Shown: positions 25,200-37,423 of the stretch, piece by piece
Numbering within the stretch: position 1 is the stretch's first letter
Layout: each line of letters starts with the position of its first letter
NCBI RefSeq assembly: GCF_005981925.1
Contig: NZ_VBVX01000014.1
Span: 1-44,371 of the forward strand
Length of the DNA: 44,371 bases
Reading direction: 5' to 3'
Origin: Streptomyces albidochromogenes
GTDB lineage: Bacteria; Actinomycetota; Actinomycetes; Streptomycetales; Streptomycetaceae
Program-made: the position numbers and the translations under genes
The notes under the pieces: generated by a model
Told to the model about the DNA's origin: nothing
Databases searched by the model: none
The model's input: the letters and a program-made list of their open reading frames with translations, nothing else

Positions 25200-25790
25200 A
25201 TGAGCAACCCTGTGATCGGCGTCCTGGCTCTCCAGGGCGACGTACGGGAGCACCTGGTCGCCCTGGCCGTGGCGGACGCCACGGCCAGGCCGGTCCGGCG
25301 CCCCGAGGAGCTCGCCGAGATCGACGGCCTGGTCATCCCCGGTGGCGAGTCCACCACCATGTCCAAGCTGGCCGCGCTCTTCGGCATGCGGGAGCCGCTG
25401 CGCGAGCGGATCGCGGACGGCATGCCGGTCTACGGCACCTGCGCCGGACTGATCATGCTCGCCGACAAGATCCTCGACCCGCGCTCGGGCCAGGAGACGT
25501 TCGGCGGCATCGACATGATCGTGCGCCGCAACGCCTTCGGACGGCAGAACGAGTCGTTCGAGGCCCAGGTCGAGATCGCCGGCATCGAGGACGGCCCCGT
25601 CGAGGGCGTCTTCATCCGCGCCCCGTGGGTGGAGTCGGTCGGCGCCCGGACCGAGGTGCTCGCGGAGCACGACGGCCACATCGTCGCCGTCCGCCAGGGC
25701 AACGCCCTCGCCACGTCGTTCCACCCCGAACTGACGGGCGACCACCGGGTGCACCGGCTCTTCACAGAGATGGTGCGCGCCGTACGCTGA
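25200..25790 (+). CDS. pdxT: PLP synthase, glutaminase subunit PdxT
   Basis: 196 aa class I-type glutaminase that feeds ammonia to PdxS. The triad is Cys81 (YGTCAG), His175 and Glu177 (SFHPEL), and the oxyanion loop PGGEST (48-53) is intact. The ATG at 25200 ([14 protein letters not shown]) is preferred over a GTG at 25191 that overlaps the pdxS stop, because family members start with this segment. Confidence 0.96.
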   Translation: MSNPVIGVLALQGDVREHLVALAVADATARPVRRPEELAEIDGLVIPGGESTTMSKLAALFGMREPLRERIADGMPVYGTCAGLIMLADKILDPRSGQETFGGIDMIVRRNAFGRQNESFEAQVEIAGIEDGPVEGVFIRAPWVESVGARTEVLAEHDGHIVAVRQGNALATSFHPELTGDHRVHRLFTEMVRAVR

Positions 25791-25801
25791 CGGGATCCCG
25801 G

Positions 25802-25807
25802 TAGGAT
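25802..25807 (+). promoter_or_regulatory. -10 box TAGGAT for yebC
   Basis: TAGGAT predicts a start near 25814 and a 40-nt leader ending in AGGAGA at 25841-25846. Confidence 0.45.
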
Positions 25808-25853
25808 CTCTGCCGAACGCAGCAGTGTTTGGTGACGCGAAGGAGACAGGCGG

Positions 25854-26606
25854 ATGTCCGGCCACTCTAAATGGGCTACGACGAAGCACAAGAAGGCCGT
25901 GATCGATGCCAAGCGCGGCAAGCTCTTCGCGAAGCTGATCAAGAACATCGAGGTCGCGGCCCGCACCGGCGGCGCCGACATCGACGGCAACCCGACCCTC
26001 TTCGACGCCATCCAGAAGGCGAAGAAGAGCTCCGTCCCCAACAAGAACATCGACTCCGCGGTCAAGCGCGGCGGCGGTCTCGAGGCGGGCGGCGTCGACT
26101 ACGAGACCATCATGTACGAGGGTTACGGCCCCAACGGCGTCGCGGTGCTCATCGAGTGCCTCACCGACAACCGCAACCGCGCCGCCTCCGACGTGCGGGT
26201 CGCCATGACCCGCAACGGCGGCTCGATGGCCGACCCCGGCTCCGTCTCGTACCTCTTCCACCGCAAGGGCGTCGTGGTCGTCCCCAAGGGCGAGCTGTCC
26301 GAGGACGACGTGCTCGGCGCGGTCCTCGACGCGGGCGCCGAGGAGGTCAACGACCTCGGTGAGTCCTTCGAGGTGCTGAGTGAGGCCACCGACCTGGTCG
26401 CGGTCCGGACCGCGCTCCAGGACGCCGGCATCGACTACGACTCGGCGGACGCCAACTTCGTCCCGACCATGCAGGTCGAGCTCGACGAGGAGGGCGCGCG
26501 GAAGATCTTCAAGCTGATCGACGCGCTGGAGGACAGCGACGACGTGCAGAACGTCTTCGCCAACTTCGACGTGTCCGACGAGGTCATGGAGAAGGTCGAC
26601 GCCTGA
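25854..26606 (+). CDS. yebC: YebC/TACO1-family protein
   Basis: 250 aa with the family start [25 protein letters not shown] and the motifs [28 protein letters not shown] and [10 protein letters not shown]. YebC proteins were annotated as transcriptional regulators, but recent work places several of them on the ribosome, helping translation of proline-rich stretches. The cytoplasmic three-domain fold is complete. It lies upstream of ruvCAB as in many bacteria, but a strong terminator separates them here. Confidence 0.95.
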   Translation: MSGHSKWATTKHKKAVIDAKRGKLFAKLIKNIEVAARTGGADIDGNPTLFDAIQKAKKSSVPNKNIDSAVKRGGGLEAGGVDYETIMYEGYGPNGVAVLIECLTDNRNRAASDVRVAMTRNGGSMADPGSVSYLFHRKGVVVVPKGELSEDDVLGAVLDAGAEEVNDLGESFEVLSEATDLVAVRTALQDAGIDYDSADANFVPTMQVELDEEGARKIFKLIDALEDSDDVQNVFANFDVSDEVMEKVDA

Positions 26607-26630
26607 CGCTCCGGTCAGCGGCGCGAAACA

Positions 26631-26670
26631 GCGGCGGGCCGACGGGACACACCCGTCGGCCCGCCGCTTT
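26631..26670 (+). terminator. Rho-independent terminator after yebC
   Basis: A perfect 16-bp stem (26631-26646 with 26652-26667), loop ACACA, followed by TTT. It separates yebC from the ruv operon. Confidence 0.85.
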
Positions 26671-26685
26671 GTCACTGGCACCCGA

Positions 26686-26691
26686 TAGCCT
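26686..26691 (+). promoter_or_regulatory. -10-like TAGCCT for the ruv operon
   Basis: TAGCCT, 31 nt before the ruvC GTG, leaves a leader of about 25 nt containing GGGGAGGG. No convincing -35 or LexA box is visible. Confidence 0.3.
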
Positions 26692-26722
26692 GCACAAACA
26701 GGTGATCGAAGGGGAGGGCATC

Positions 26723-27268
26723 GTGCGCGTACTGGGCGTGGACCCGGGGCTGACCCGGTGCGGCGTCGGCGTCGTCGAGGGCGTCGCGGGCCGTCCCCTG
26801 AAGATGCTCGGCGTCGGAGTCGTGCGGACGCCGGCGGACGCGGAGCTGGGGGACCGGCTGGTGGCGATCGAGCGCGGCATAGAGGCGTGGCTCGACGAGC
26901 ACCGGCCCGAATACGTCGCGGTGGAGCGGGTGTTCAGCCAGCACAACGTCCGTACGGTGATGGGCACCGCCCAGGCCAGCGCGGTCGCGATGCTCTGTGC
27001 CGCGCGCCGCGGACTGCCCGTCGCCCTGCACACGCCCAGTGAGGTCAAAGCGGCCGTCACCGGCAACGGCCGGGCCGAGAAGGACCAGGTCGGAGCCATG
27101 GTGACCCGCCTCCTGCGGCTCGACGCCCCGCCGAAACCGGCCGACGCCGCCGACGCACTCGCGCTCGCCATCTGCCACATCTGGCGCGCCCCCGCGGTCA
27201 ACCGCCTCCAGCAGGCGCACGCCGCGGCCCGCGCGCCCCGCATCCCCGTACGGAAGGTCACCCGATGA
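26723..27268 (+). CDS. ruvC: Holliday junction endonuclease RuvC
   Basis: 181 aa. The four acidic catalytic residues are Asp7 ([10 protein letters not shown]), Glu68 (AVERVFSQ), Asp141 and Asp144 ([11 protein letters not shown]). RuvC works as a dimer that nicks four-way junctions symmetrically after RuvAB migration. The GTG at 26723 is chosen because of GGGGAGGG just upstream and because the family starts at this strand. It overlaps ruvA by four bases (ATGA). Confidence 0.96.
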   Translation: MRVLGVDPGLTRCGVGVVEGVAGRPLKMLGVGVVRTPADAELGDRLVAIERGIEAWLDEHRPEYVAVERVFSQHNVRTVMGTAQASAVAMLCAARRGLPVALHTPSEVKAAVTGNGRAEKDQVGAMVTRLLRLDAPPKPADAADALALAICHIWRAPAVNRLQQAHAAARAPRIPVRKVTR

Positions 27269-27894
27269 TCGCATTCGTCAGCGGCCCGGTCGCCGCACTC
27301 GCTCCCACCACGGCGGTCATCGAGGTCGGCGGCATCGGCATGGCCGTGCAGTGCGCGCCGAACACGCTGTCCGCGCTCCGCGTCGGCCAGGACGCGAAGC
27401 TCGCGACCTCGCTGGTCGTACGGGAGGACTCGCTCACCCTCTACGGCTTCGCCGACGACGACGAGCGGCAGGTCTTCGAGCTGCTCCAGACCGCCAGCGG
27501 CGTCGGCCCCCGGCTCGCCCAGGCCATGCTCGCCGTGCACTCGCCCGACGCGCTGCGGCTGGCCGTGTCGACAGGCGACGAGAAGGCGCTCACCGCCGTG
27601 CCCGGCATCGGCAAGAAGGGCGCCCAGAAGCTGCTCCTGGAACTCAAGGACCGCCTCGGAGAGCCGCTGGGCACCGCCGGCCACGTCGGCGCCCAGCGCG
27701 CCGCGTCGGGGCCCGCCCCCTGGGGCGAGCAGCTCCAGGCCGCGCTCATCGGCCTCGGCTACGCGACGCGCGAGGCCGAGGAGGCGGTCGCGGCGGTCGC
27801 CCCGCAGGCCGAGGCGGCCCTCGCGGAAGGCAGCCGGCCGCCCGTGCCGCAGCTGCTGCGCGCCGCGCTCCAGACCCTCAACCGCGCCCGCTGA
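27265..27894 (+). CDS. ruvA: Holliday junction branch migration protein RuvA
   Basis: 209 aa. The N-terminal OB domain ([12 protein letters not shown]) is followed by two helix-hairpin-helix motifs ([14 protein letters not shown] and [13 protein letters not shown]) and the flexible C-terminal domain III ([22 protein letters not shown]) that contacts RuvB. RuvA tetramers hold the junction. Second gene of ruvCAB. Confidence 0.96.
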   Translation: MIAFVSGPVAALAPTTAVIEVGGIGMAVQCAPNTLSALRVGQDAKLATSLVVREDSLTLYGFADDDERQVFELLQTASGVGPRLAQAMLAVHSPDALRLAVSTGDEKALTAVPGIGKKGAQKLLLELKDRLGEPLGTAGHVGAQRAASGPAPWGEQLQAALIGLGYATREAEEAVAAVAPQAEAALAEGSRPPVPQLLRAALQTLNRAR

Positions 27895-27944
27895 CTCCGG
27901 CCGGCCGGCTCCGACCGCTCACTTCCGATGCGAGAGACCCGTAC

Positions 27945-29012
27945 ATGAACTGGGACGACAACGGACCCGACATCGACCAGCGACTGGTCGACTCCGGCCC
28001 CGACGGCGAGGACCAGGCCGTCGAGGCCGCGCTGCGCCCCAAGGACCTCGACGAGTTCGTCGGCCAGGAGAAGGTCCGCGAGCAGCTCGACCTGGTCCTG
28101 CGGGCGGCCCGTGCCCGCGGCGCCACCGCCGACCACGTGCTGCTGTCGGGCGCCCCGGGCCTCGGCAAGACGACCCTGTCGATGATCATCGCGGCCGAGA
28201 TGAACGCCCCGATCCGTATCACCTCGGGCCCCGCCATCCAGCACGCCGGCGACCTCGCCGCGATCCTCTCCTCCCTCCAGGAGGGCGAGGTCCTCTTCCT
28301 CGACGAGATCCACCGGATGTCCCGCCCAGCCGAAGAGATGCTCTACATGGCCATGGAGGACTTCCGCGTCGACGTGATCGTCGGCAAGGGCCCCGGCGCC
28401 ACCGCCATCCCGCTGGAGCTGCCGCCGTTCACCCTCGTCGGAGCCACCACCAGGGCCGGCCTGCTGCCGCCCCCGCTGCGCGACCGATTCGGCTTCACCG
28501 GGCACATGGAGTTCTACGAACCGGCGGAGCTGGAGCGCGTCCTTCACCGCTCCGCACGGCTGCTCGACGTGGAGATCGACACGGACGGCGCCGCCGAGAT
28601 CGCCGGACGCTCCCGCGGCACGCCCCGTATCGCCAACCGGCTGCTGCGCCGCGTCCGTGACTACGCCCAGGTCAAGGCCGACGGGATCATCGACCGTGAC
28701 ATCGCCGCCGCGGCCCTGAAGGTGTACGAGGTCGACGCCCGAGGCCTCGACCGCCTCGACCGGGCCGTCCTCGGAGCCCTGCTCAAGCTGTTCGGCGGCG
28801 GCCCCGTGGGGCTCTCCACGCTGGCCGTGGCCGTGGGGGAGGAGCGGGAGACGGTCGAGGAGGTGGCCGAGCCGTTCCTCGTACGGGAGGGGCTGCTGGC
28901 CCGGACGCCGAGGGGCCGGGTGGCCACGCCCGCGGCCTGGACGCACCTGGGGCTCGTACCGCCGCAACAGGGTAACGGAAAAATCGGACAACAGGGTCTC
29001 TTTGGGACGTGA
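27945..29012 (+). CDS. ruvB: Holliday junction branch migration ATPase RuvB
   Basis: 355 aa AAA+ ATPase. Walker A GAPGLGKT (69-76), Walker B LFLDE with Asp120/Glu121, sensor GATTRAG, arginine-finger region PLRDRFGF, and a C-terminal winged helix ([15 protein letters not shown]). The hexamer pumps DNA through the RuvA-bound junction. The ATG at 27945 is 50 nt past ruvA and overlaps the stop of a six-codon frame beginning at 27928. Confidence 0.96.
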   Translation: MNWDDNGPDIDQRLVDSGPDGEDQAVEAALRPKDLDEFVGQEKVREQLDLVLRAARARGATADHVLLSGAPGLGKTTLSMIIAAEMNAPIRITSGPAIQHAGDLAAILSSLQEGEVLFLDEIHRMSRPAEEMLYMAMEDFRVDVIVGKGPGATAIPLELPPFTLVGATTRAGLLPPPLRDRFGFTGHMEFYEPAELERVLHRSARLLDVEIDTDGAAEIAGRSRGTPRIANRLLRRVRDYAQVKADGIIDRDIAAAALKVYEVDARGLDRLDRAVLGALLKLFGGGPVGLSTLAVAVGEERETVEEVAEPFLVREGLLARTPRGRVATPAAWTHLGLVPPQQGNGKIGQQGLFGT

Positions 29013-29068
29013 TGGACCTGACGGCGCGGAGGGTCGACCTGTCAGGAACCACGGTGCCATGCTGGGCG

Positions 29069-29098
29069 TTGTTCCATTGATGCGGACTCGCTTAGACT
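29069..29098 (+). promoter_or_regulatory. Promoter of the yajC-sec genes
   Basis: TTGTTC (29069-29074), an 18-nt spacer and TAGACT (29093-29098), about 90 nt before the yajC GTG. Confidence 0.5.
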
Positions 29099-29187
29099 CC
29101 GCCGATGCCGCCCTTCCAGGGCCGGCGTGCCCACCCCCGTAGATCAGGCCGCTCCCCGGCGCGGTCGTGCGAAGGAATTTCCGTCCC

Positions 29188-29670
29188 GTGAATATCGTGA
29201 CCCTCCTCCCCTTCATCGTGCTCATCGGGGCCATGTTCCTGATGACCCGGTCCGCCAAGAAGAAGCAGCAGGCGGCTGCGCAGATGCGCAACGAAATGCA
29301 GCCCGGCACCGGCGTCCGGACGATCGGGGGCATGTACGCCACCGTCAAGGAAGTTCACGACGACACGATCCTCCTCGAGGTCGCGCCGGGCGTGCACGCC
29401 GTCTACGCGAAGAACGCCGTCGGCGCCGTCCTCGAGGACGAGGAGTACAACCGCATCGTCCACGGTGACGGTGACCTCAAGATCGACGCTCCGGTCGTCC
29501 CGGACGACGCCTCTTCGCTGACCGAGTCCGCGGACTCCGACGACGTCGCGCGCATCGACCTGGGCAAGAAGGACGAGGCCGGCGAGGCGGGCAAGGCGCA
29601 CGACGCGGCCGACGTGGCCGCCGACGAGCCGAAGGACAAGAAGACCGACGGCGAGAGCGACGCGAAGTAG
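29188..29670 (+). CDS. yajC: Preprotein translocase accessory subunit YajC
   Basis: 160 aa. One N-terminal membrane helix (IVTLLPFIVLIGAMFLMT), then the family motif RSAKKKQQAAAQMRNEMQPGTGVRTIGGMYATV. The last ~60 residues are an acidic/lysine-rich, probably disordered tail (DLGKKDEAGEAGKAHDAADVA) that makes it longer than the roughly 110 aa of E. coli YajC. It works with SecD and SecF on the Sec channel. The GTG at 29188 is preferred because GAAGGA lies 11 nt upstream and the hydrophobic helix starts there. Confidence 0.93.
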   Translation: MNIVTLLPFIVLIGAMFLMTRSAKKKQQAAAQMRNEMQPGTGVRTIGGMYATVKEVHDDTILLEVAPGVHAVYAKNAVGAVLEDEEYNRIVHGDGDLKIDAPVVPDDASSLTESADSDDVARIDLGKKDEAGEAGKAHDAADVAADEPKDKKTDGESDAK

Positions 29671-29677
29671 TCACGTA

Positions 29678-29717
29678 CGGGGACCGGGGCACGCCCACCG
29701 GCGCGCCCCGGTCCCCG
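29678..29717 (+). terminator. Hairpin between yajC and secD
   Basis: A 13-bp perfect stem (29678-29690 with 29705-29717) with a 14-nt loop and no T tract. It may attenuate rather than fully stop transcription into secD. Confidence 0.5.
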
Positions 29718-29814
29718 GATCGTGTCGACTTCCGCGGGGCTGGGCCCCACATACTTCGTGGCCGCCTTGGCGCTCACCCGGCGCGGGGGCGGTTGGACAG
29801 GGAGAAACGAGAAG

Positions 29815-31548
29815 GTGGCAGCACCGAAGAAGGGCCGCAGGCCCGCGGGGGCTCCGGGCAGGCCAGGTCGAGCTCTGGCTCTGATCCTGATCGCCATGGT
29901 CGCGCTCACCAGCGGGATGTTCGCGACCGGTGAGCTCACGCCGCGTCTGGGCATCGACCTGGCCGGCGGCACGAGCATCACGCTCGAGGCCAAGGCCGAG
30001 CCGGGCAAGCCGAACTCGATCAACAAGACCAACATGGACACGGCGGTCGGCATCATCGACCGCCGTGTCAATGGTCTTGGTGTGTCCGAGGCCGAGGTTC
30101 AGACCCAGGGCGACAAGAACATCATCGTCAACATCCCCCGGGGCACGAACGAGAAGCAGGCCCGCGAGCAGGTCGGCACGACCGCCCAGCTCTACTTCCG
30201 GCCCGTGGTGACCTACACCGCCGGTACCCCGACGCCGGACGCCCCTCCCTCCCCGAAGCCCTCGGCGGGCGGCAAGGACGGCAAGGACGACAAGTCCACG
30301 CCGACCGCCACCGCCACCACGCAGGGCCGCGCCGTGACGGACGGGCTCAAGAAGGACCCGACGCCGACGCCCACGGGCAGCGCGTCGAAGAGCCCGGAGA
30401 AGAGCGGCGAGCCGTCGGCCACCCCGCCGGCCGACCCCGCGACCGCCGCGCTCGAGAAGAAGTTCGCGGCGCTGGACTGCGCCGAGAAGACCGACCGGGT
30501 CCAGGCCAACATGGGCGCCAAGCCCGAGGAACCGATGGTCGCCTGCGGCAAGAACAACGGGGGCCAGTGGGAGAAGTACATCCTGGGCCCGGCCGAGGTC
30601 AACGGCAAGGACGTCGACGACGCCAGCGCCACCCTCGACACCCAGCGCGGCGGCGGCTGGAAGGTGAACATGGAGTTCACCGACGCGGGCTCCAAGAAGT
30701 TCCAGAAGATCACCGGCAAGCTCTCGCAGCAGCAGCCCCCGCAGAACCAGTTCGCGATCGTCCTCGACGGCGAGGTCGTCTCGGCCCCGTCGGTCAACCA
30801 GACGCTCAGCGCCAACGCCGAGATCTCCGGCAGCTTCACCCAGGAGTCGGCCCAGGACCTGGCCAACATCCTGTCGTACGGCGCCCTTCCGCTCACCTTC
30901 AGCACGGAGACCGTCACCACCGTGACGGCCGCGCTCGGCGGCGAGCAGCTGCAGGCCGGCCTGATCGCCGGCGCCATCGGTCTCGCGCTGGTCGTCGTCT
31001 ACCTGCTGGCGTACTACCGCGGCCTGGCGTTCGTCGCGATCGTGAGCCTCGTCGTCTCCGCGATCCTGACGTACACGATCATGACGTTGCTCGGCCCGGC
31101 CATCGGCTTCGCCCTCAACCTCCCCGCGGTGTGTGGTGCGATCGTCGCCATCGGCATCACGGCGGACTCGTTCATCGTGTACTTCGAACGCATCCGTGAC
31201 GAGATCCGCGAGGGCCGCACGCTCAAGCCCGCCGTGGAGCGCGCCTGGCCGCGTGCCCGCCGCACGATCCTGGTCTCCGACTTCGTGTCGTTCCTCGCCG
31301 CCGCGGTGCTGTTCGCCGTGACCGTCGGCAAGGTGCAGGGCTTCGCGTTCACGCTCGGCCTCACCACCCTGCTCGACGTGGTCGTCGTCTTCCTCTTCAC
31401 CAAGCCGCTGATGACGCTGCTGGCGCGCACGAAGTTCTTCGGCCAGGGCCACCCGTGGTCCGGCCTGGACCCGAAGCGGCTCGGCGTACAGCCTCCCCTG
31501 CGCCGTACCCGTCGCGTCTCCGCCCCCATCGACCCGAAGGAGGCCTGA
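29815..31548 (+). CDS. secD: Protein translocase subunit SecD
   Basis: 577 aa RND-type membrane protein that uses the proton gradient to pull secreted proteins through the Sec channel. Six membrane helices: one near 30-50 and five in the C-terminal third (from LIAGAIGLALVVVYLLAYY), with the family motif LGIDLAGGTSITLEA near 50. The P1 extracytoplasmic domain is interrupted by a low-complexity Pro/Thr/Lys segment at about residues 137-215. GTG start with GGGAG upstream. secF follows 1 nt after the stop. Confidence 0.96.
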   Translation: MAAPKKGRRPAGAPGRPGRALALILIAMVALTSGMFATGELTPRLGIDLAGGTSITLEAKAEPGKPNSINKTNMDTAVGIIDRRVNGLGVSEAEVQTQGDKNIIVNIPRGTNEKQAREQVGTTAQLYFRPVVTYTAGTPTPDAPPSPKPSAGGKDGKDDKSTPTATATTQGRAVTDGLKKDPTPTPTGSASKSPEKSGEPSATPPADPATAALEKKFAALDCAEKTDRVQANMGAKPEEPMVACGKNNGGQWEKYILGPAEVNGKDVDDASATLDTQRGGGWKVNMEFTDAGSKKFQKITGKLSQQQPPQNQFAIVLDGEVVSAPSVNQTLSANAEISGSFTQESAQDLANILSYGALPLTFSTETVTTVTAALGGEQLQAGLIAGAIGLALVVVYLLAYYRGLAFVAIVSLVVSAILTYTIMTLLGPAIGFALNLPAVCGAIVAIGITADSFIVYFERIRDEIREGRTLKPAVERAWPRARRTILVSDFVSFLAAAVLFAVTVGKVQGFAFTLGLTTLLDVVVVFLFTKPLMTLLARTKFFGQGHPWSGLDPKRLGVQPPLRRTRRVSAPIDPKEA

Positions 31549-31549
31549 G

Positions 31550-32671
31550 ATGTCCCGACTCGGAAGCCTCGGCGCCCGCCTCTACAACGGTGAGGTCGGA
31601 TACGACTTCGTCGGCAAGCGGAAGATCTGGTACGGCCTCTCGATCCTGATCACCATCACGGCCATCGTGGGCCTGGCGGTGCGCGGCCTGGTCATGGGTA
31701 TCGAGTTCGAGGGCGGCGCCGTCTTCACCACGGCGAAGACCGGCGTCTCCGTCGCCCAGGTCCAGGAGGACGCCGAGAAGGCGTCCGGCCACGACGCGAT
31801 CGTCCAGGAGCTCGGCAACGGCGGCATGCGGATCCAGATCAGCGGTCTGGACACCGACACCGCCATCCCGGTCAAGGACGAGCTCGCGAAGGACCTCGGC
31901 GTCTCGGCGGACGACATCACCTCCGAGCTGGTCGGCCCCAGCTGGGGCGAGCAGATCGCGAACAAGGCCTGGACCGGCCTCGCGATCTTCATGGTGCTGG
32001 TGGTGGTCTACCTCGCCATCGCCTTCGAGTGGCGCATGGCCCTGGCCGCCCTCATCGCCCTGGTCCACGACCTCACGATCACCGTCGGTGTGTACGCGCT
32101 GGTCGGTTTCGAGGTCACCCCGGGCACCGTGATCGGTCTGCTCACGATCCTCGGATACTCCCTCTACGACACCGTCGTCGTCTTCGACGGTCTCAAGGAG
32201 GGGGCGAAGGACATCACCAAGCAGACGCGCTGGACGTACAGCGAGGTCGCCAACCGCAGCCTCAACGGCACCCTGGTGCGCTCCATCAACACCACTGTCG
32301 TCGCGCTGCTGCCGGTCGCGGGCCTGCTGTTCATCGGCGGCGGTGTGCTGGGGGCGGGCATGCTCAACGACATCTCGCTGTCGCTCTTCGTCGGCCTGGC
32401 GGCCGGCGCGTACTCCTCGATCTTCATCGCCACTCCGCTCGTCGCCGACCTGAAGGAACGCGACCCGCAGATGAAGGCCCTGAAGAAGCGCGTCCTCGCC
32501 AGGCGGGCGGCCGCGACGGCCAAGGGCGAGAACCCGGACGCCGACGGCTACGACGCCTCCGGCGAGCTCCAGGACGGCTCCGCGGGCGACGCGGCGCCGG
32601 CCGGCGCCGTCGTCGGGCAGCCCCGTGGCCGCAGCGGGGGCCGGGGCAGGCCCTCGGGGAAGCGCCGATGA
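31550..32671 (+). CDS. secF: Protein translocase subunit SecF
   Basis: 373 aa, six membrane helices with the first at about 28-48 and five from about 140 onward. The GIEFEGGAVF segment and VIGLLTILGYSLYDTVVVFDGLKE, with an acidic residue in the fourth helix, are typical of SecF. The last ~60 residues are a charged, glycine/arginine-rich cytoplasmic tail. A strong AAGGAGG precedes its ATG inside the secD end, and its stop overlaps the apt ATG by four bases. Confidence 0.96.
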   Translation: MSRLGSLGARLYNGEVGYDFVGKRKIWYGLSILITITAIVGLAVRGLVMGIEFEGGAVFTTAKTGVSVAQVQEDAEKASGHDAIVQELGNGGMRIQISGLDTDTAIPVKDELAKDLGVSADDITSELVGPSWGEQIANKAWTGLAIFMVLVVVYLAIAFEWRMALAALIALVHDLTITVGVYALVGFEVTPGTVIGLLTILGYSLYDTVVVFDGLKEGAKDITKQTRWTYSEVANRSLNGTLVRSINTTVVALLPVAGLLFIGGGVLGAGMLNDISLSLFVGLAAGAYSSIFIATPLVADLKERDPQMKALKKRVLARRAAATAKGENPDADGYDASGELQDGSAGDAAPAGAVVGQPRGRSGGRGRPSGKRR

Positions 32672-33210
32672 CGACGAGCACGCAGGACCTCCTGCTCAGC
32701 CGCATCCGGGACGTGCCGGACTATCCGAAGCCCGGAGTGATGTTCAAGGACATCACCCCGCTGCTCGCGGACCCGGCGGCCTTCACGGCCCTGACCGACG
32801 CCCTCGCGCAGCTGTGCGTGAGCTGCGGCGCCACGAAGATCGTCGGCCTGGAGGCGCGCGGCTTCATCCTGGCCGCGCCGGTCGCCGTCCGCGCGGGCCT
32901 CGGCTTCATCCCCGTACGCAAGGCGGGGAAGCTGCCGGGAGCGACGCTGAAGCAGGCGTACGAGCTGGAGTACGGCGCCGCCGAGATCGAGATCCACGCC
33001 GAGGACCTGGCCGACGGCGACCGCGTCATCGTCATCGACGACGTCCTCGCCACCGGCGGCACCGCCGAGGCCTCGCTGGAGCTCATCCGGCGGGCCGGCG
33101 CCGAGGTCGCCGGGGTCGCGGTCCTCATGGAGCTCGGATTCCTGGGCGGTCGCGCCCGTCTGGAACCGGCGCTCCGAGGGGCTCCGCTGGAGGCCCTGAT
33201 CACGGTCTGA
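32668..33210 (+). CDS. apt: Adenine phosphoribosyltransferase
   Basis: 180 aa type I phosphoribosyltransferase that makes AMP from adenine and PRPP. The PRPP loop is [12 protein letters not shown] (120-131), [13 protein letters not shown] (61-73) holds the diphosphate loop, and the N-terminal [13 protein letters not shown] hood is present. Translationally coupled to secF (ATGA overlap) and followed by a strong terminator, so apt is the last gene of the sec operon and relA has its own promoter. Confidence 0.96.
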   Translation: MTTSTQDLLLSRIRDVPDYPKPGVMFKDITPLLADPAAFTALTDALAQLCVSCGATKIVGLEARGFILAAPVAVRAGLGFIPVRKAGKLPGATLKQAYELEYGAAEIEIHAEDLADGDRVIVIDDVLATGGTAEASLELIRRAGAEVAGVAVLMELGFLGGRARLEPALRGAPLEALITV

Positions 33211-33223
33211 CCAGCACGGCTGT

Positions 33224-33270
33224 ACGTGGAAGGCGGGCCTCGGAGGAATTCCGGGGCCCGCCTTCCACGT
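33224..33270 (+). terminator. Terminator after apt
   Basis: A 15-bp or longer stem (ACGTGGAAGGCGGGC with its complement, outer ends 33224 and 33270), a 15-nt apical region, then TTG. Confidence 0.75.
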
Positions 33271-33315
33271 TGTCCCAGGTGTCAGGCCGGGGGGGAACCG
33301 GAGGCCGGGCATCGT

Positions 33316-33321
33316 TACCAT
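33316..33321 (+). promoter_or_regulatory. -10 box TACCAT, probable relA promoter
   Basis: TACCAT predicts a start near 33328 and a 43-nt leader with GAGGAG next to the TTG start. The in-frame ATG at 33320 overlaps this box and so is unlikely to be used. Confidence 0.45.
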
Positions 33322-33370
33322 GGGCTTTCCGGGCCTGACCGGGGGACCCGGACCCGCACGAGGAGCGCTC

Positions 33371-35989
<2,619 letters not shown>

Positions 35990-35994
35990 CACGA

Positions 35995-36040
35995 ACGCGC
36001 GAGGCCCCGGTACGGACATCCGTACCGGGGCCTCGCGCGT
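35995..36040. terminator. Strong bidirectional terminator relA / DUF349 gene
   Basis: A perfect 21-bp stem (35995-36015 with 36020-36040) with loop ACAT, between the relA stop and the stop of the convergent minus-strand gene. Confidence 0.9.
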
Positions 36041-36052
36041 ACCGCCGGGGTG

Positions 36053-37282
36053 TCAGCCGCCGAACTCCTGGAGACCCTTCAGGGCCTGGTCCAGCAGCGC
36101 CTGCCGGCCTTCGAGCTCGCGGGCGAGCTTGTCGGCCTTGGCGTTGTTGCCCGCCGCGCGCGCCTGGTCGATCTGACCGCGCAGCTTGTCCACGGCGTCC
36201 TGGAGCTGGCCCGTCAGACCCGCGGCGCGGGCGCGCGCCTCAGGGTTCGTACGGCGCCACTCGTTCTCCTCGGTCTCCTGGAGGGCCTTCTCCACCGCGT
36301 GCATCCGCCCCTCGACCTTCGGGCGGGCGTCGCGCGGCACGTGGCCGATGGCCTCCCAGCGCTCGTTGAGGGAGCGGAACGCGGCCCTGGCCGCCTTCAG
36401 GTCCTTCACCGGCACCAGCTTCTCGGCCTCGGTCGCGAGCTCCTCCTTGAGCTTGAGGTTCTCCGCCTGCTCGGCGTCGCGCTCCGCGAAGACCTCGCCG
36501 CGCGCCGCGAAGAACACGTCCTGGGCGCCGCGGAAGCGATTCCACAGGTCGTCCTCGGCCTCGCGCTGGGCGCGGCCGGCGGCCTTCCACTCGGTCATCA
36601 GGTCGCGGTACCGCGCGGCCGTGGCGGCCCACTCGGTGGAGCCCGAGAGGCTCTCCGCCTCCGCGACCAGCTTCTCCTTGGTCTTGCGGGCCTCCTCGCG
36701 CTGGGCGTCCAGCGAGGCGAAGTGGGCCTTGCGCCGCTTGGAGAACGCCGAGCGCGCGTGCGAGAAGCGGTGCCACAGCTCGTCGTCGGACTTCCGGTCG
36801 AGCCTCGGCAGGCCCTTCCAGATGTCCACGAGCGCCCGCAGCCGCTCGCCGGCCGCCCGCCACTGCTCGCTCTGCGCCAGCTCCTCGGCCTCGACGACCA
36901 GAGCCTCCTTGGCGTGCTTCGCCTCGTCGGTCTGCTTCGCCTTCTCGGCCTTGCGCTCCTCGCGGCGCGCCTCGACCGTCGCCACCAGTGCGTCGAGGCG
37001 CTTGCTCAGCGCGTCGAGGTCACCGACCGCGTGGTGCTCGTCGATCTGCTGACGCAGATGCCCGATCGCGGCCTGGGCGTCCTTGGCGGACAGGTCGGTG
37101 GTCTTCACCCGCCGCTCGAGGAGGCCGATCTCGACAACCAGGCCCTCGTACTTGCGCTCGAAGTAGGCCAGGGCCTCCTCGGGAGAGCCCGCCTGCCAGG
37201 AACCGACGACCTTCTCGCCGTCGGCCGTACGCACGTACACGGTGCCGGTCTCGTCGACACGGCCCCACGGGTCGCTGCTCAC
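36053..37282 (-). CDS. DUF349 repeat coiled-coil protein
   Basis: 409 aa, nearly all alpha-helical. After a small N-terminal beta part (DETGTVYVRTADGEKVVGSWQAG) there are three DUF349 repeats, each with a conserved W and a WHRF/WNRF element (DELWHRFSHARSAF, DDLWNRFRGAQDVFF, and RWEAIGHVPRD). The C-terminal 60 residues form another Lys/Ala-rich helix. The protein is cytoplasmic. DUF349 proteins have no firmly known function. GTG start preceded by GGAGGAGG. Confidence 0.88.
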   Translation of the reverse strand: MSSDPWGRVDETGTVYVRTADGEKVVGSWQAGSPEEALAYFERKYEGLVVEIGLLERRVKTTDLSAKDAQAAIGHLRQQIDEHHAVGDLDALSKRLDALVATVEARREERKAEKAKQTDEAKHAKEALVVEAEELAQSEQWRAAGERLRALVDIWKGLPRLDRKSDDELWHRFSHARSAFSKRRKAHFASLDAQREEARKTKEKLVAEAESLSGSTEWAATAARYRDLMTEWKAAGRAQREAEDDLWNRFRGAQDVFFAARGEVFAERDAEQAENLKLKEELATEAEKLVPVKDLKAARAAFRSLNERWEAIGHVPRDARPKVEGRMHAVEKALQETEENEWRRTNPEARARAAGLTGQLQDAVDKLRGQIDQARAAGNNAKADKLARELEGRQALLDQALKGLQEFGG

Positions 37283-37423
37283 AGCGCCTCCTCCACATGA
37301 TGCCCGCGAGGGCTGTTCACCCCGGGCATCGTCCACAGTTTCTTTCGCGGGGCTGCATGCGCCCTGCACACCGCCAACATAGGCGAACGGCAGGGCGGCT
37401 GTCCGCATCCCGCACTTCCGGAT

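Noticed and set aside
26641-26722. LexA box upstream of ruvC
   Set aside because: No GAAC-N4-GTTC-like sequence was found; only the yebC terminator and a -10-like TAGCCT are seen.
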